This document shows, one piece after another, positions 50,217 to 58,723 of a DNA stretch of 64,000 bases. Position 1 is the first letter of the stretch; each line of letters begins with the position of its first letter. Origin of the DNA: Acidobacteriota bacterium (GTDB lineage Bacteria; Acidobacteriota; Vicinamibacteria; Vicinamibacterales; 2-12-FULL-66-21); contig QHWT01000042.1 of assembly GCA_003222675.1 (NCBI GenBank), forward strand, positions 39,258 through 103,257, written 5' to 3'. The notes below the pieces were generated by a model. The model was not told where the DNA came from. It did not search any database and saw only the letters and a list, made by a program, of their open reading frames with translations. The position numbers and the translations under genes are program-made.

Positions 50217-50696
50217 ATGACAACGAACACAGCAGGAGTAGCTGCCACCTTCGCGGCGGTGCTGGCGCTCGTGACCGCGCCAGCTGCTGCGCAGGCGCCC
50301 AGAGCCACCACGTCCCCGGGCGACGCCGTCACCTATCTGCCCGCAGATAAGGTGAACGCCGCGTTCGCAAAGGGACTGCCGATCCTCGAAACGGGGACCT
50401 ACAAGGTGACCGCGGGCCGGCGCGACCGCGACGGACAGGCGGAAGTCCATGCGCGCGACACCGACATCATGTACGTGCTGGAAGGCACCGCCACGCTCGT
50501 GACGGGCGGACAGGTTGTCGGCGGCAAATCCACGGCGGCGGATGAAATCCGTGGCGACGCGATCACCGGCGGGGACGCGCGGCCCCTCGTCAAAGGTGAT
50601 GTCATCATCATTCCTAACGGTGTTCCGCACTTGTTCAAGGACGTCAAGCCGCCATTCCTGTATTACGTCGTCAAGGTGACGTCGCCGCGACCATGA
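50217..50696 (+). CDS. Secreted cupin-domain protein
   Basis: A 159-residue secreted protein with signal peptide AAVLALVTAPAAAQ and one cupin barrel. The metal motif 1 is partly kept (AEVHARDTDIMYVLEGTATL: His and Glu positions) and motif 2 is clear (KGDVIIIPNGVPHLFKDV). Such small cupins are often annotated as bacterial cupin proteins of unknown substrate. GGAGGAATGAGGA precedes the ATG. Its stop overlaps an ATG in the frame of the protease gene (ATGA), so the two may be co-translated. Confidence 0.8.
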   Translation: MTTNTAGVAATFAAVLALVTAPAAAQAPRATTSPGDAVTYLPADKVNAAFAKGLPILETGTYKVTAGRRDRDGQAEVHARDTDIMYVLEGTATLVTGGQVVGGKSTAADEIRGDAITGGDARPLVKGDVIIIPNGVPHLFKDVKPPFLYYVVKVTSPRP

Positions 50697-50716
50697 CGGA
50701 ATGCTACTCTGAACGG

Positions 50717-52147
50717 ATGCCGCGCATCCGCGTTCTCGTCCTGTCGTGCGCGCTGCTGCTGGCTGGCGCGACGGCTGCTGACGCGCAGGCGCCCTCGCGC
50801 GGCAGCACGCTCGCGCTCGGCGAATTATCGAAGTCGCTCCAGGACCTCGCGGAGAAGGTCAGCCCGTCGGTCGTGCAGATCTTCGTCACCGGCTACGCGC
50901 CGCCGGAAGAGCAGAACGAAACCGGCTCCGCTGAGCCGACGATGCAGCGGAGCAGCGGCTCGGGCGTCGTACTCGATGCGGACGGCTTCATCGTCACGAA
51001 CGCGCACGTAGTCGAGAACGCGACGCGGCTGGACGTGGAGCTCCCATTCGCGGCGACAGGCGGCGCGCAGGGACGCTCGATCATCAAGCGGCGCGGACGC
51101 CTTGTCGCAGCCAAGATCGTGGGGATCGATCACGAGACGGACCTCGCCGTCATCAAGGTCGACGCGGCGGGTCTGCCGACGGTGCCCCTCGGCGACTCGG
51201 ACGCGCTGCGTCCAGGACAGATTGTGATGGCCTTCGGCAGTCCGCTCGGTCTCGAATCCAGCGTGACGATGGGTGTCGTCAGCGCCGTGGCGCGGCAGCT
51301 CGAGCCGGAAGATGCGATGATCTACATCCAGACCGACGCGCCCATCAATCCCGGCAACAGCGGCGGCGCGCTCGTCGATGCGGACGGACGCCTCGTCGGC
51401 ATCAACACGCTCATCTACTCGCAGTCGGGCGGCAGCGAGGGTATCGGCTTTGCGGCACCCAGCAACATCGTCCGGAATGTCTTTACGCAAATCCGTCGCA
51501 ATGGACGGGTGCGTCGTGGAGAAGTCGGCGTGTCGCCGCAGACGATTACGCCGGTCCTCGCCGAGGCGCTCGGTCTTCCCGACCAGGCTGGCGTCATTCT
51601 CGCGGACGTCGATCCCAAAGGTCCGGCGGCCCGCGCCGGCCTGCAGGCCGGCGATCTCGTGCTCACGCTCGACGGCAAGCCGATGGAGAACGGCCGGCAG
51701 TTCCGCGTGAATCTCTACACGCGCCCGATCGGCGACGTCGTGCGTCTCGACGTGCTGCGCGGCAGCGACCGTCGTACGGTATCCGTCACGATCGGCGAGC
51801 GCGCGGACGATCTGGCACGCCTTGCCGAGATCGCCGCGATCCAGCGTGAGCTGCTGCCGGAACTCGGCGTCATCGTGGTCGATCTGACCGATCAGGTGGC
51901 AAAGGTGCTGCCCGAGCGGCGCGCGGATTCCGGCGCTGTCATCGTCGCGGTGGCGCCTGACGCGCCGTACTCGCAACAGGGAAAGCTGCAGCCTGGCGAT
52001 ATCGTGCGCGCAATCAACGGGACACCCGTCAGGAACATGACTGATCTGAAGCACCTCTCGGCGGTGCTGAAGCCCGGGTCTGCCGTCGCCTTGCTGGTCG
52101 AGCGCCAAGGGGACCTGATGTACGTGGCGTTTCGAGTTTCCAGGTAG
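50717..52147 (+). CDS. HtrA/DegP-like serine protease with two PDZ domains
   Basis: A 476-residue envelope protease for protein quality control. Signal peptide (VLVLSCALLLAGATAADAQ), trypsin-like domain with the triad His in VTNAHVVENA, Asp in HETDLAVIKV and Ser in NPGNSGGALVD, then PDZ1 about 270-360 (GVSPQTITPVLAEALGLPD; GLQAGDLVLTLDGKPM) and PDZ2 about 375-470 (KLQPGDIVRAINGTPV). The signal peptide starts at the ATG at 50717; an ATG at 50693 overlaps the cupin stop and would add eight residues. Length is normal for DegQ-like proteins. Confidence 0.93.
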   Translation: MPRIRVLVLSCALLLAGATAADAQAPSRGSTLALGELSKSLQDLAEKVSPSVVQIFVTGYAPPEEQNETGSAEPTMQRSSGSGVVLDADGFIVTNAHVVENATRLDVELPFAATGGAQGRSIIKRRGRLVAAKIVGIDHETDLAVIKVDAAGLPTVPLGDSDALRPGQIVMAFGSPLGLESSVTMGVVSAVARQLEPEDAMIYIQTDAPINPGNSGGALVDADGRLVGINTLIYSQSGGSEGIGFAAPSNIVRNVFTQIRRNGRVRRGEVGVSPQTITPVLAEALGLPDQAGVILADVDPKGPAARAGLQAGDLVLTLDGKPMENGRQFRVNLYTRPIGDVVRLDVLRGSDRRTVSVTIGERADDLARLAEIAAIQRELLPELGVIVVDLTDQVAKVLPERRADSGAVIVAVAPDAPYSQQGKLQPGDIVRAINGTPVRNMTDLKHLSAVLKPGSAVALLVERQGDLMYVAFRVSR

Positions 52148-52275
52148 GACATCGATTACAATCGAAGATTCGAAGAACTACCGAAAGGGTCGAAGATCGT
52201 TTTGTAAAAGGATCTCTTCAATACGATGCTCGTTCGACTCCTTCGATTCGGCTTCGATTCCTTCGATTGGGCGAT
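52148..52275. repeat. TCGAAGA/TTCGATT-type intergenic repeat
   Basis: Degenerate copies of TCGAAGA and CCTTCGATT fill the gap between two convergent genes. CGATTCCTTCGATTG is shared exactly with the repeat at 34788-34925. The outer ends are roughly inverted, so a long hairpin could form and terminate both genes. Confidence 0.7.
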
Positions 52276-52281
52276 GACACC

Positions 52282-53085
52282 CTATAGATCCCGTCGTTCA
52301 TAAACCACATACGCGGCAGCTACGAACAGAGCGGTCGTGCCGAGCAGCACGCCCAGATCGCGTTGCCAGCCGTTGCTCGTCAGGGCCAGCAGCGCGGGCG
52401 CGTTGTAGTAGTGATACGGCGCGATCAGGCGCAGCGGGTAAGCCGGCCGCCACAACTCCGCCAGCACGTGAACGAGGTAGAGCAGCACCGCCGCGAGTCC
52501 GGCGATCCCGACAGCTGTGCTGCGCCGCCTGACCATCGCTGCAATCAGCAGCGAGAGTGCGGCAAAGCACCACGCAAGGACCGCGAGGTTGATGGCGAGC
52601 AACGTCGTCGTCTCGACCCTCGGCCACGCGGCAGTCGCGGGGGCGAACGCGTGCAGCGCAAGCCGCGTGGAGAGCGCCATCAACAGCGCCAGCGCGGCCG
52701 CCGCGCCAAACGCGACGAGCAGCGTTCGCGAGATCACGAGGCTGCGCGGCACCGGCCGCGCGAGCGTCAAGTCGACCATGCCCGCCTCGACTTCCCACGC
52801 GGGCTCGGTCGCGAGAAAGACCGCGGCTTCCACGAACACGAGAATGACGACCGGGTGAAAGAAGCCGAACGACGCCAGTCCCGTGAACGACGTGAAGACG
52901 AGCCCGCCTGCCATCTGTTGCAGGCCGGACGGAATCAGCGATGCGAGCTCGGCAAACATCTGCCCGCGGTAAATCTCGCGGGCGCTCACGATCACGAGCA
53001 CCTGGAAGCCGCACAACAATGCCGCGAGCGCTATCAGCAGCCCCTTCGCCCGTGCGACGGAGCGCGCCGCAAGCGCCGCCAGCAC
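52282..53085 (-). CDS. ABC transporter permease (ABC-2 type)
   Basis: A 267-residue membrane protein with six hydrophobic segments (LLIALAALLCGFQVLVIV, TGLASFGFFHPVVILVFVEA, TLLVAFGAAAALALLMAL, LLAINLAVLAWCFAALSLL, AVGIAGLAAVLLYLVHVLA, VLLGTTALFVAAAYVVY), as in single ABC-2 permeases of multidrug or lipid exporters. DLTLARPVPRSLVISRTL is the usual cytoplasmic coupling motif. The start is a GTG at 53085 that overlaps the ATPase stop (TAGTG), so it is coupled to it. Substrate unknown. Confidence 0.85.
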   Translation of the reverse strand: MLAALAARSVARAKGLLIALAALLCGFQVLVIVSAREIYRGQMFAELASLIPSGLQQMAGGLVFTSFTGLASFGFFHPVVILVFVEAAVFLATEPAWEVEAGMVDLTLARPVPRSLVISRTLLVAFGAAAALALLMALSTRLALHAFAPATAAWPRVETTTLLAINLAVLAWCFAALSLLIAAMVRRRSTAVGIAGLAAVLLYLVHVLAELWRPAYPLRLIAPYHYYNAPALLALTSNGWQRDLGVLLGTTALFVAAAYVVYERRDL

Positions 53086-53996
53086 TAGGCTGTCCCTTCC
53101 GAGTACAAGCCGAGCACGTACTCTTCGAGGGTTGCCGTTTCGATGTCCATATCGCGGACGGGCAGCGCGCCGAGCCATTGCACGATCGGTCCTGCGGGTC
53201 CGGAAATCTCGACGATCCACTCGTCAGGCGACGCGCGAACGATTCGTGTGCCTGCGAGTGTCGGTGGTGGCGTCGACACCGGCTGCGAGAACACCACGCG
53301 AACGCGGCGAGGCATCCTGTCGCGGATCTCATCGAGCGCGGCGATCTTGACGAGCCGTCCGCGCGAGACGAGTCCCACACGGTCGCACAGCTTCTCGACC
53401 TCAGACAAGACGTGCGACGACAGGAAGACCGTGCACCCCTCAGCGCGCAGCTCGCGGATGGTCTCGACGAACGCTTCGATCATCAGCGGATCGAGACCGG
53501 ACGTCGGCTCGTCGAGAATCAGCAGCGGCGCCTTGCCCATCAGCGCCTGGAGAATGCCGAGCTTGCGTTTCATGCCGTGCGACAGGTCGCGGATCGGGCG
53601 CGCGAGATCGGTGTCGCTCACGTCGAAGCGGCGCAGCAGCGACTCCATCCACGCGGCATCGGGTGCCGGATGCTGAAGTCGCGCGAGGAACGCGAGGTAG
53701 GCACGCCCGGACATTTCCGGATATACGGGCATCTCGGCCGGCAGATACCCGATTTGTTGGCGGACTCGTACGCTGTCCTGCCGGCAATCGAGGCCGCCCA
53801 CCGTTGCGCGGCCGCGAGACGGCCGCAGCAGATCCAGGATCAGTCTGATGGTGGTCGTCTTTCCGGCGCCGTTCGCGCCGAGGAACCCGAACGTCTCGCC
53901 GCCGTGGACCACCAGATTTACGTCCTCGATGCCGATGACAGGACCGTAGTACTTCGTCAGTCCTTCGGTTGCGAGTGCCGCTACCGGTTCAGGCAT
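53085..53996 (-). CDS. ABC transporter ATP-binding protein
   Basis: A 303-residue ABC ATPase. Walker A LGANGAGKTTTIRLIL near 40, Q-loop IGYLPAEMPVYPEM, signature LSHGMKRKL near 140, Walker B LLILDEPTSGLDPLM near 160, switch His in LSSHVLSEVEKL. The C-terminal about 80 residues form an extra domain seen in ABC-2 exporters. Partner of the permease downstream. Its start overlaps the preceding gene by 16 bases, giving a four-gene operon driven by the ECF sigma factor. Confidence 0.92.
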   Translation of the reverse strand: MPEPVAALATEGLTKYYGPVIGIEDVNLVVHGGETFGFLGANGAGKTTTIRLILDLLRPSRGRATVGGLDCRQDSVRVRQQIGYLPAEMPVYPEMSGRAYLAFLARLQHPAPDAAWMESLLRRFDVSDTDLARPIRDLSHGMKRKLGILQALMGKAPLLILDEPTSGLDPLMIEAFVETIRELRAEGCTVFLSSHVLSEVEKLCDRVGLVSRGRLVKIAALDEIRDRMPRRVRVVFSQPVSTPPPTLAGTRIVRASPDEWIVEISGPAGPIVQWLGALPVRDMDIETATLEEYVLGLYSEGTA

Positions 53997-54964
53997 CGGC
54001 TGATCACATCCCAGACCGGGATCGACGAGCTGCCCCGCGCCTCGAGAACTTCATCTCCAGGTGAGGGCGCGATCGTGAACTCGTTCGCATCCTCCTGCGT
54101 TGTCTGGCGCAGCTCGCGCGATCGCATGTTGAACGTAACGGCGAAGGGCTGCCGGCCAATGCTGCCTGCGGCGTCGAAGTCGAGGAGGCGCGCGTCTTCC
54201 CGGCTGATGATCGCGCGAGCGCGTTGCAGCACGATGGGTCCTGACATGGCCATCGTCGGGATTGTGATCTCGTATGCCGCTTCGCCGCTCCGATCGATTT
54301 CCGCAAGCGATGGGTTGGCGCTCGTCTGCATCAAGCCGAGCAGGATCTGGAGCGCCAGGCGACGTGCGGACGCGAGCGACAACGGTGGTGCCGGCGCGTC
54401 GGTGAACCGAAGGAGGAACCCGCGCGAGTCGAACCGCACGTAACGGACGCGCGTGCGCGCCAGAGGGTCGTCGGCGAGCCCCGCGGCCAGTCGCCCGTCG
54501 GCGGCAAGCTTCACGACGCGCAGGCGGCCGGGATGATCGTGATCGATCGTCTCTTCAACCGTGAAGCGTCCGGCCTGACCCTCGGGGAGCAGTTGCAGCA
54601 ACACGCCGTCGAGCGTCAGGTCGTAGGTAATCTTCTCGATGCCCGAGGTCGCCGCGGAGAGCGCCTGCTGCGACCGGCCGAGAATCTCGGCCGCCGAAAC
54701 CGTCGTCGATCGATCGACGGCTCGCAATCCCCACGCGAGGAGCAGGGCGCCAGCCGCTGCCGCGGCGATCCAACCGAGATGCCGGCGCCATGGAGAACCG
54801 ACAGCGCGCAGCGTCGTGCTCCCTGACAACCTGGTGCCGTCGGCTGATTCCCGCGCCAGGCGTTCCGCGATGCGGGTTCGCGCCGCGTCGGATAGCCGGA
54901 CAGTCTTCATTCGGTTGCGAACAGCATCGAGTGTCGGATCGAAATCGTCAGGCGAGTTCGTCAT
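53981..54964 (-). CDS. Membrane-anchored protein of an ECF-sigma operon (possible anti-sigma/LolA-like fold)
   Basis: A 327-residue protein. About 60 charged N-terminal residues (cytoplasmic), one transmembrane helix near 63-82 (LGWIAAAAAGALLLAWGL), then a periplasmic beta-rich part that reads like the LolA/MucB-type fold (AEILGRSQQALSAATSGIEK, YDLTLDGVLLQLLP, RLRVVKLAADGRLA). The order cytoplasmic part, helix, outer domain and the 4-base overlap with the sigma gene (ATGA) fit a regulator of the sigma factor. No ZAS zinc motif is present, so anti-sigma activity is a hypothesis. Confidence 0.55.
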   Translation of the reverse strand: MTNSPDDFDPTLDAVRNRMKTVRLSDAARTRIAERLARESADGTRLSGSTTLRAVGSPWRRHLGWIAAAAAGALLLAWGLRAVDRSTTVSAAEILGRSQQALSAATSGIEKITYDLTLDGVLLQLLPEGQAGRFTVEETIDHDHPGRLRVVKLAADGRLAAGLADDPLARTRVRYVRFDSRGFLLRFTDAPAPPLSLASARRLALQILLGLMQTSANPSLAEIDRSGEAAYEITIPTMAMSGPIVLQRARAIISREDARLLDFDAAGSIGRQPFAVTFNMRSRELRQTTQEDANEFTIAPSPGDEVLEARGSSSIPVWDVISRCLNR

Positions 54965-55491
54965 CGTGCTACTCCAAGTGCGTGGGCGAGCCGTTCGCGC
55001 GCGCGCGCAATAATCCGCCCGGTCGACGCAGGCGCCACGTCGGCCGCCGCGGCGATTTCCTGATAGCTGCAGCCTTCCACGCACAGGGCGATCAGCAATC
55101 GATCGCGAGGGTTGAGCTGACGAAGGGCGCGCATGATCGATTGCGTGCCATCGGCGGCATCGGTTCGATCGGGCGCGACCCGGGTGTCGCGTTCCGGAAG
55201 CCAAGGCAGCCATCGCCGACCGGCACGCTGCCGGTCGCGGCAGGCGTGCGCCGCTACGGTGAAGATCCACCCGCGGGCGTTCGGGAGGGATCCTCCGTTG
55301 GCCAGATGTCGCAGGACGCGCAGGAAGGTTTCCTGGACGATATCTTCGGCATCTGCAGTCCGGCCGAGCATCAGCAGGGCGAGGCGGAACACGCCGTCGC
55401 CGTGCTCGGCAAAGAGCCGCAGGACCCGTGCGTCGCGCGGATCGTCCGCGGATTCGATGGACGGTGGGGCAGTCGCCACGAGCCGCATCAC
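54961..55491 (-). CDS. ECF-type RNA polymerase sigma factor
   Basis: A 176-residue extracytoplasmic-function sigma factor. Region 2 FRLALLMLGRTADAEDIVQE with TFLRVLRHLA near residues 37-65 and region 4 LRQLNPRDRLLIALCVEGCS with YQEIAAAADVAPASTGRII near 125-165. Start ATG at 55491, one more Met follows. Its stop overlaps the next gene (ATGA). It likely drives its own operon; I did not recognise its promoter in the 96-base gap upstream. Confidence 0.9.
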   Translation of the reverse strand: MMRLVATAPPSIESADDPRDARVLRLFAEHGDGVFRLALLMLGRTADAEDIVQETFLRVLRHLANGGSLPNARGWIFTVAAHACRDRQRAGRRWLPWLPERDTRVAPDRTDAADGTQSIMRALRQLNPRDRLLIALCVEGCSYQEIAAAADVAPASTGRIIARARERLAHALGVAR

Positions 55492-55587
55492 TTATACAAC
55501 GCGGAGACGGTGGAAATGTGACAGGCCTGAACCTGAAGCCTGAAGTCGATCCCCTCGTCGCGGTGCGCGCCGAGTGATCGGTGCAGG

Positions 55588-56625
55588 CTATCCGCCGCGG
55601 GTGTGCATTTCGAGGTGAGCGTCGCGCTTCAATGCGGCGACCGGGATGAACGGCTCGCGCGCGGCCGCCCCTAGGCGCTCTTCGGCGCCGCGGTCCGCGC
55701 GCATCGACCACACCGTCGTGATCAACCGCGCGATCTCGTCGCGTGTGGCCCCTTCGCGAAGCGGACGGCGCAGATCGAGTCCGCCGCGCGCGTAGAGGCA
55801 CAAGAGCCAGAGTCCGTCCGCCGTGAGGCGGCTGCGATCGCACGCCGCGCAGAATGGCTCCGTAGTCGAGGCGATGATGCCGAACGTCGTGCCATCGTGA
55901 AGCTGGAATCGCTCTGCCGGAGCGGAGTCGCGCCCCTCGACCGCCGCGATCGGCCCATACACGGACGCGAGCCGCGCGAGGATCTCCTGTCGTGAGAGCA
56001 CGGCGTCCATGGACCAGTGGGTTGCGCCGCCGACATCCATGTACTCGATGAAGCGCACCTCGGCGCCGACTGATTTTCCAAACTCGATGAGCGGCACGAG
56101 TTCGTCGTCGTTGCGATTCCGCATGACCACCGTGTCGATCTTCAGCGAGGCAAAGCCGGCACGCGATGCGGCATCGATGCCCGCGAGCACCGCCGGCAGC
56201 TCGTTGAACCGCGCGAGCTCGCGGAACCGGTCGCCCTTCAGCGTATCGAGGCTCACGGTGATTCGATGGAGGCCGGCCGCACGCAGAGCAGCGGCCTGAT
56301 CGCGCAGCAACACGCCGTTTGTCGTCAACGAAAGGTCGGCGATCGCCGGTTTCGCGGCGAGCTGCTCGACGAGCTGCGGCAGATTGCGGCGGAGCAGCGG
56401 CTCCCCACCCGTGATCCGAACGCGATCGACACCCACCGACGTAAACGCATCGACGACCGAGGCCGTTTCCTCGAACGTGAGGATGCTCTCGCGCGGAAGC
56501 CACACGTAGTCGGTCTCCGGCATGCAGTACTGGCAGCGCAGGTTGCACCGATCCGTCACGGAGATGCGGAGGCTGCGCAGGGGCCGATCGAAACGATCCA
56601 CGGTCAACATGGAACCTGGATGCAT
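55588..56625 (-). CDS. moaA: GTP 3',8-cyclase (molybdenum cofactor biosynthesis)
   Basis: A 345-residue radical SAM enzyme, first step of molybdopterin synthesis. SVTDRCNLRCQYCMP near 22 gives the CX3CX2C site, RITGGEPLLR the SAM-binding region, and FCAACDRSRLTADGLWLLC near 265 the second 4Fe-4S site. The required C-terminal Gly-Gly tail (TRGG) is present. Starts at 56625 or 56610 are both possible. No other moa gene is adjacent. It supports MsrP at 29.5 kb. Confidence 0.95.
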   Translation of the reverse strand: MHPGSMLTVDRFDRPLRSLRISVTDRCNLRCQYCMPETDYVWLPRESILTFEETASVVDAFTSVGVDRVRITGGEPLLRRNLPQLVEQLAAKPAIADLSLTTNGVLLRDQAAALRAAGLHRITVSLDTLKGDRFRELARFNELPAVLAGIDAASRAGFASLKIDTVVMRNRNDDELVPLIEFGKSVGAEVRFIEYMDVGGATHWSMDAVLSRQEILARLASVYGPIAAVEGRDSAPAERFQLHDGTTFGIIASTTEPFCAACDRSRLTADGLWLLCLYARGGLDLRRPLREGATRDEIARLITTVWSMRADRGAEERLGAAAREPFIPVAALKRDAHLEMHTRGG

Positions 56626-56714
56626 TATCTCATTGCTGCGACTCGATATAATCGATCACGGTATGACACGGAATTACACAAACCCACGGAATTACGTCGA
56701 TCGATTGGCCCCCA

Positions 56715-56852
56715 TGAGCCACCACCCAGGTGCGGAGCGAAGCCTCACACTAGGCGCGCACCGCGCGCCTGCGAGCCGGGGTGGGAGGGAGCGGAGCGGG
56801 GCGCAGGGGTGCCCGCGAGCGACTGAGCCGGGGTGTGGGGCGGAGCCCCACG
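56715..56852. repeat. GCGAGCCGGGGTGGG-type repeat upstream of the M20 gene
   Basis: Degenerate GCGAGCCGGGGTGGGAGG and GAGCCGGGGTGTGGGGCGGA units ending in GGAGCCCCAC, a few bases before the ATG at 56858. Similar GCGAGCCGGGGGTGGGG units occur in the 99-bp repeat at the right end of the window. Confidence 0.6.
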
Positions 56853-56857
56853 TAAAG

Positions 56858-58477
56858 ATGAACCGCCATTCCTGGATGCTGGCAGTCGGGATGGCCGCGA
56901 GCATCGTGGCCGCCCCGCTCGCGCAGAAGTCTGCGCCGAAATCTGACGCAAAAATCGAATCGCTGAAACACGAGGCCGCCGCGGACGTGGAGTCGCGGAA
57001 GGATTTCGCGCAGCAGATGGTGGATCAGATCTTCAGCTACGGCGAGCTGGGTTTCCAGGAATTTGAGACCACTCGATACTTGATGGACATCCTGAAGACG
57101 AATGGGTTCACCGTCCAGGAAGCCGTGGCAGGTATCCCGACCGCGTTCATCGCGAGCTGGGGCTCGGGCAAGCCTGTAATCGCGCTGGGCTCCGACATCG
57201 ATTGCATCCCGCAGGCGTCGCAGAAGCCCGGCGTCGCCTACCACGATCCGATCATCGAAGGTGCGCCGGGGCACGGTGAAGGCCACAACTCGGGACAGGC
57301 GGTGAACATCGTTGCGGCGCTCGCGGTGAAGAAGATCATGGAACGCGAGCACACGTCCGGCACGCTCCGGATCTGGACTGGCACGGCGGAAGAGCTGGTC
57401 GGCACGAAGGCCTATTTCGTTCGCGCCGGGTTGTTCAAGGACGTGGACGTGGCCCTGTTCACCCACGTCGGCGATCAACTCGACGTCTCCTGGGGAGCAC
57501 GCGACGGTACAGGCCTCGTGTCCGTCCAGTATTCGTTCCTCGGCGAAACGGCGCACGCGGCGGGAAGCCCATGGCGCGGCCGCAGCGCGCTCGATGCGGT
57601 CGAGTTGATGGATATCGGATGGAACTTCCGCCGGGAACATCTGCGTCTGAGCCAGCGCTCGCACAACGTGATCGTCGACGGAGGCGATCAGCCAAACGTT
57701 GTGCCGCGTACCGCATCGGTCTGGTACTACTTCCGCGAGACCGACTTCCAGCACATCAAGGAGATGTGGGAAACGGGCGACACGATCGCGAAAGCAGCGG
57801 CCATGATGGCAGGCGTCGAGCTGCTTCCCACCAGGGTGCTGGGGTCCGCGTGGCCGCAGCATTTCAACAAGGTCGTCGCCGAAACGACGTGGGCGAACAT
57901 TCAGAAGGTCGGGTTGCCGCCATGGAGCGATGGCGATCAACGGCTGGCGAAGGCGCTCCAAAAGGAATTGAAGAACCCTCGCATCGAAGGTTTGACGACG
58001 AAGCTGCGCGAGAGCCTGCAGGGTCCGGTGCGCGAGAACAACGGCGGCGGCTCGGACGACATCGGCGATATCTCATGGAACGTGCCCACCGTCACGCTGC
58101 GTTTTCCCTCGAACATTCCCGGCTTGCCCGGACACAACTGGGCGAACGCCATCTCGATGGCCACGCCAATCGCGCACAAAGGGGTGATTGCCGGCGCCAA
58201 GGTGCAGGCGATGACGATGCTCGATCTTCTGATGAAGCCGGAGCTCGTGCAACAAGCGTGGGATTATTTCAAGAACGTGCAGACCAAGGAGACGAAATAC
58301 GAGCCGCTGCTGCGGCCGCAGGATCAGCCCGCGATCTGGCTCAATAAGGCCACGATGGAGAAGTACCGGCCCGACATGAAGAAGTATTACTACGATCCGT
58401 CGAGGTACAAGACCTATCTCGATCAGCTTGGGATCGAGTATCCGACGGTCCGTCCGACTGCTACGGAACAACACTGA
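56858..58477 (+). CDS. Secreted M20-family amidohydrolase (AbgB-like)
   Basis: A 539-residue metallo-hydrolase related to aminobenzoyl-glutamate utilisation protein B and other amide-cleaving M20 peptidases. Signal peptide about 1-25 (WMLAVGMAASIVAAPLAQ). FSYGELGFQEFETTRYLMDI near 65, ALGSDIDCIPQ (metal region), GHGEGHNSGQAVNIVAALAV (His/Asp ligands near 140), TAEELVGTKAYF (catalytic Glu), and NGGGSDDIGDISWNVPTV near 395. The lid domain lies between 215 and 330. The ATG at 56858 is taken from the signal peptide; no ribosome site is seen because the repeat ends there, so the start is uncertain. Confidence 0.85.
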   Translation: MNRHSWMLAVGMAASIVAAPLAQKSAPKSDAKIESLKHEAAADVESRKDFAQQMVDQIFSYGELGFQEFETTRYLMDILKTNGFTVQEAVAGIPTAFIASWGSGKPVIALGSDIDCIPQASQKPGVAYHDPIIEGAPGHGEGHNSGQAVNIVAALAVKKIMEREHTSGTLRIWTGTAEELVGTKAYFVRAGLFKDVDVALFTHVGDQLDVSWGARDGTGLVSVQYSFLGETAHAAGSPWRGRSALDAVELMDIGWNFRREHLRLSQRSHNVIVDGGDQPNVVPRTASVWYYFRETDFQHIKEMWETGDTIAKAAAMMAGVELLPTRVLGSAWPQHFNKVVAETTWANIQKVGLPPWSDGDQRLAKALQKELKNPRIEGLTTKLRESLQGPVRENNGGGSDDIGDISWNVPTVTLRFPSNIPGLPGHNWANAISMATPIAHKGVIAGAKVQAMTMLDLLMKPELVQQAWDYFKNVQTKETKYEPLLRPQDQPAIWLNKATMEKYRPDMKKYYYDPSRYKTYLDQLGIEYPTVRPTATEQH

Positions 58478-58532
58478 CGGCGCACTCGATCTTCAATCCC
58501 GTGTTTCCGCAGCGGCGCCCCTCGTCGATCTC

Positions 58533-58686
58533 GTGGCTTCCGCCTTTAGGCGGAAGTGACCCGGTGCGATAAAATCCATCGGATGCTCCGATCGTATAAG
58601 GATGTCATGCCACGTCGATACGGTGGTACGCGGATAACTGCGTGCGATATCGTCTCGGCTACGTTGTCCTTCCGCCTGAAGGCGGA
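58533..58686. repeat. Two CTTCCGCC hairpin repeats in the M20-hisS gap
   Basis: CTTCCGCC-TTTA-GGCGGAAG at 58537-58556 is perfect; TTCCGCCT-GA-AGGCGGAA at 58669-58686 is the second. These are the same hairpins that bound the insertion in the nucleotidyltransferase gene at 42450. Nothing else is seen in the 246-base gap. Confidence 0.8.
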
Positions 58687-58723
58687 ACCCGCGTGATGGG
58701 CGAGAGTTTTCAGCGTTAGCCGT

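Noticed and set aside
53981..56548. Single minus-strand frame of 855 codons spanning the sigma factor gene and moaA
   Set aside because: The upstream part is an out-of-frame shadow of moaA and the ECF sigma gene; the real protein starts at 54964 with an ATGA overlap.
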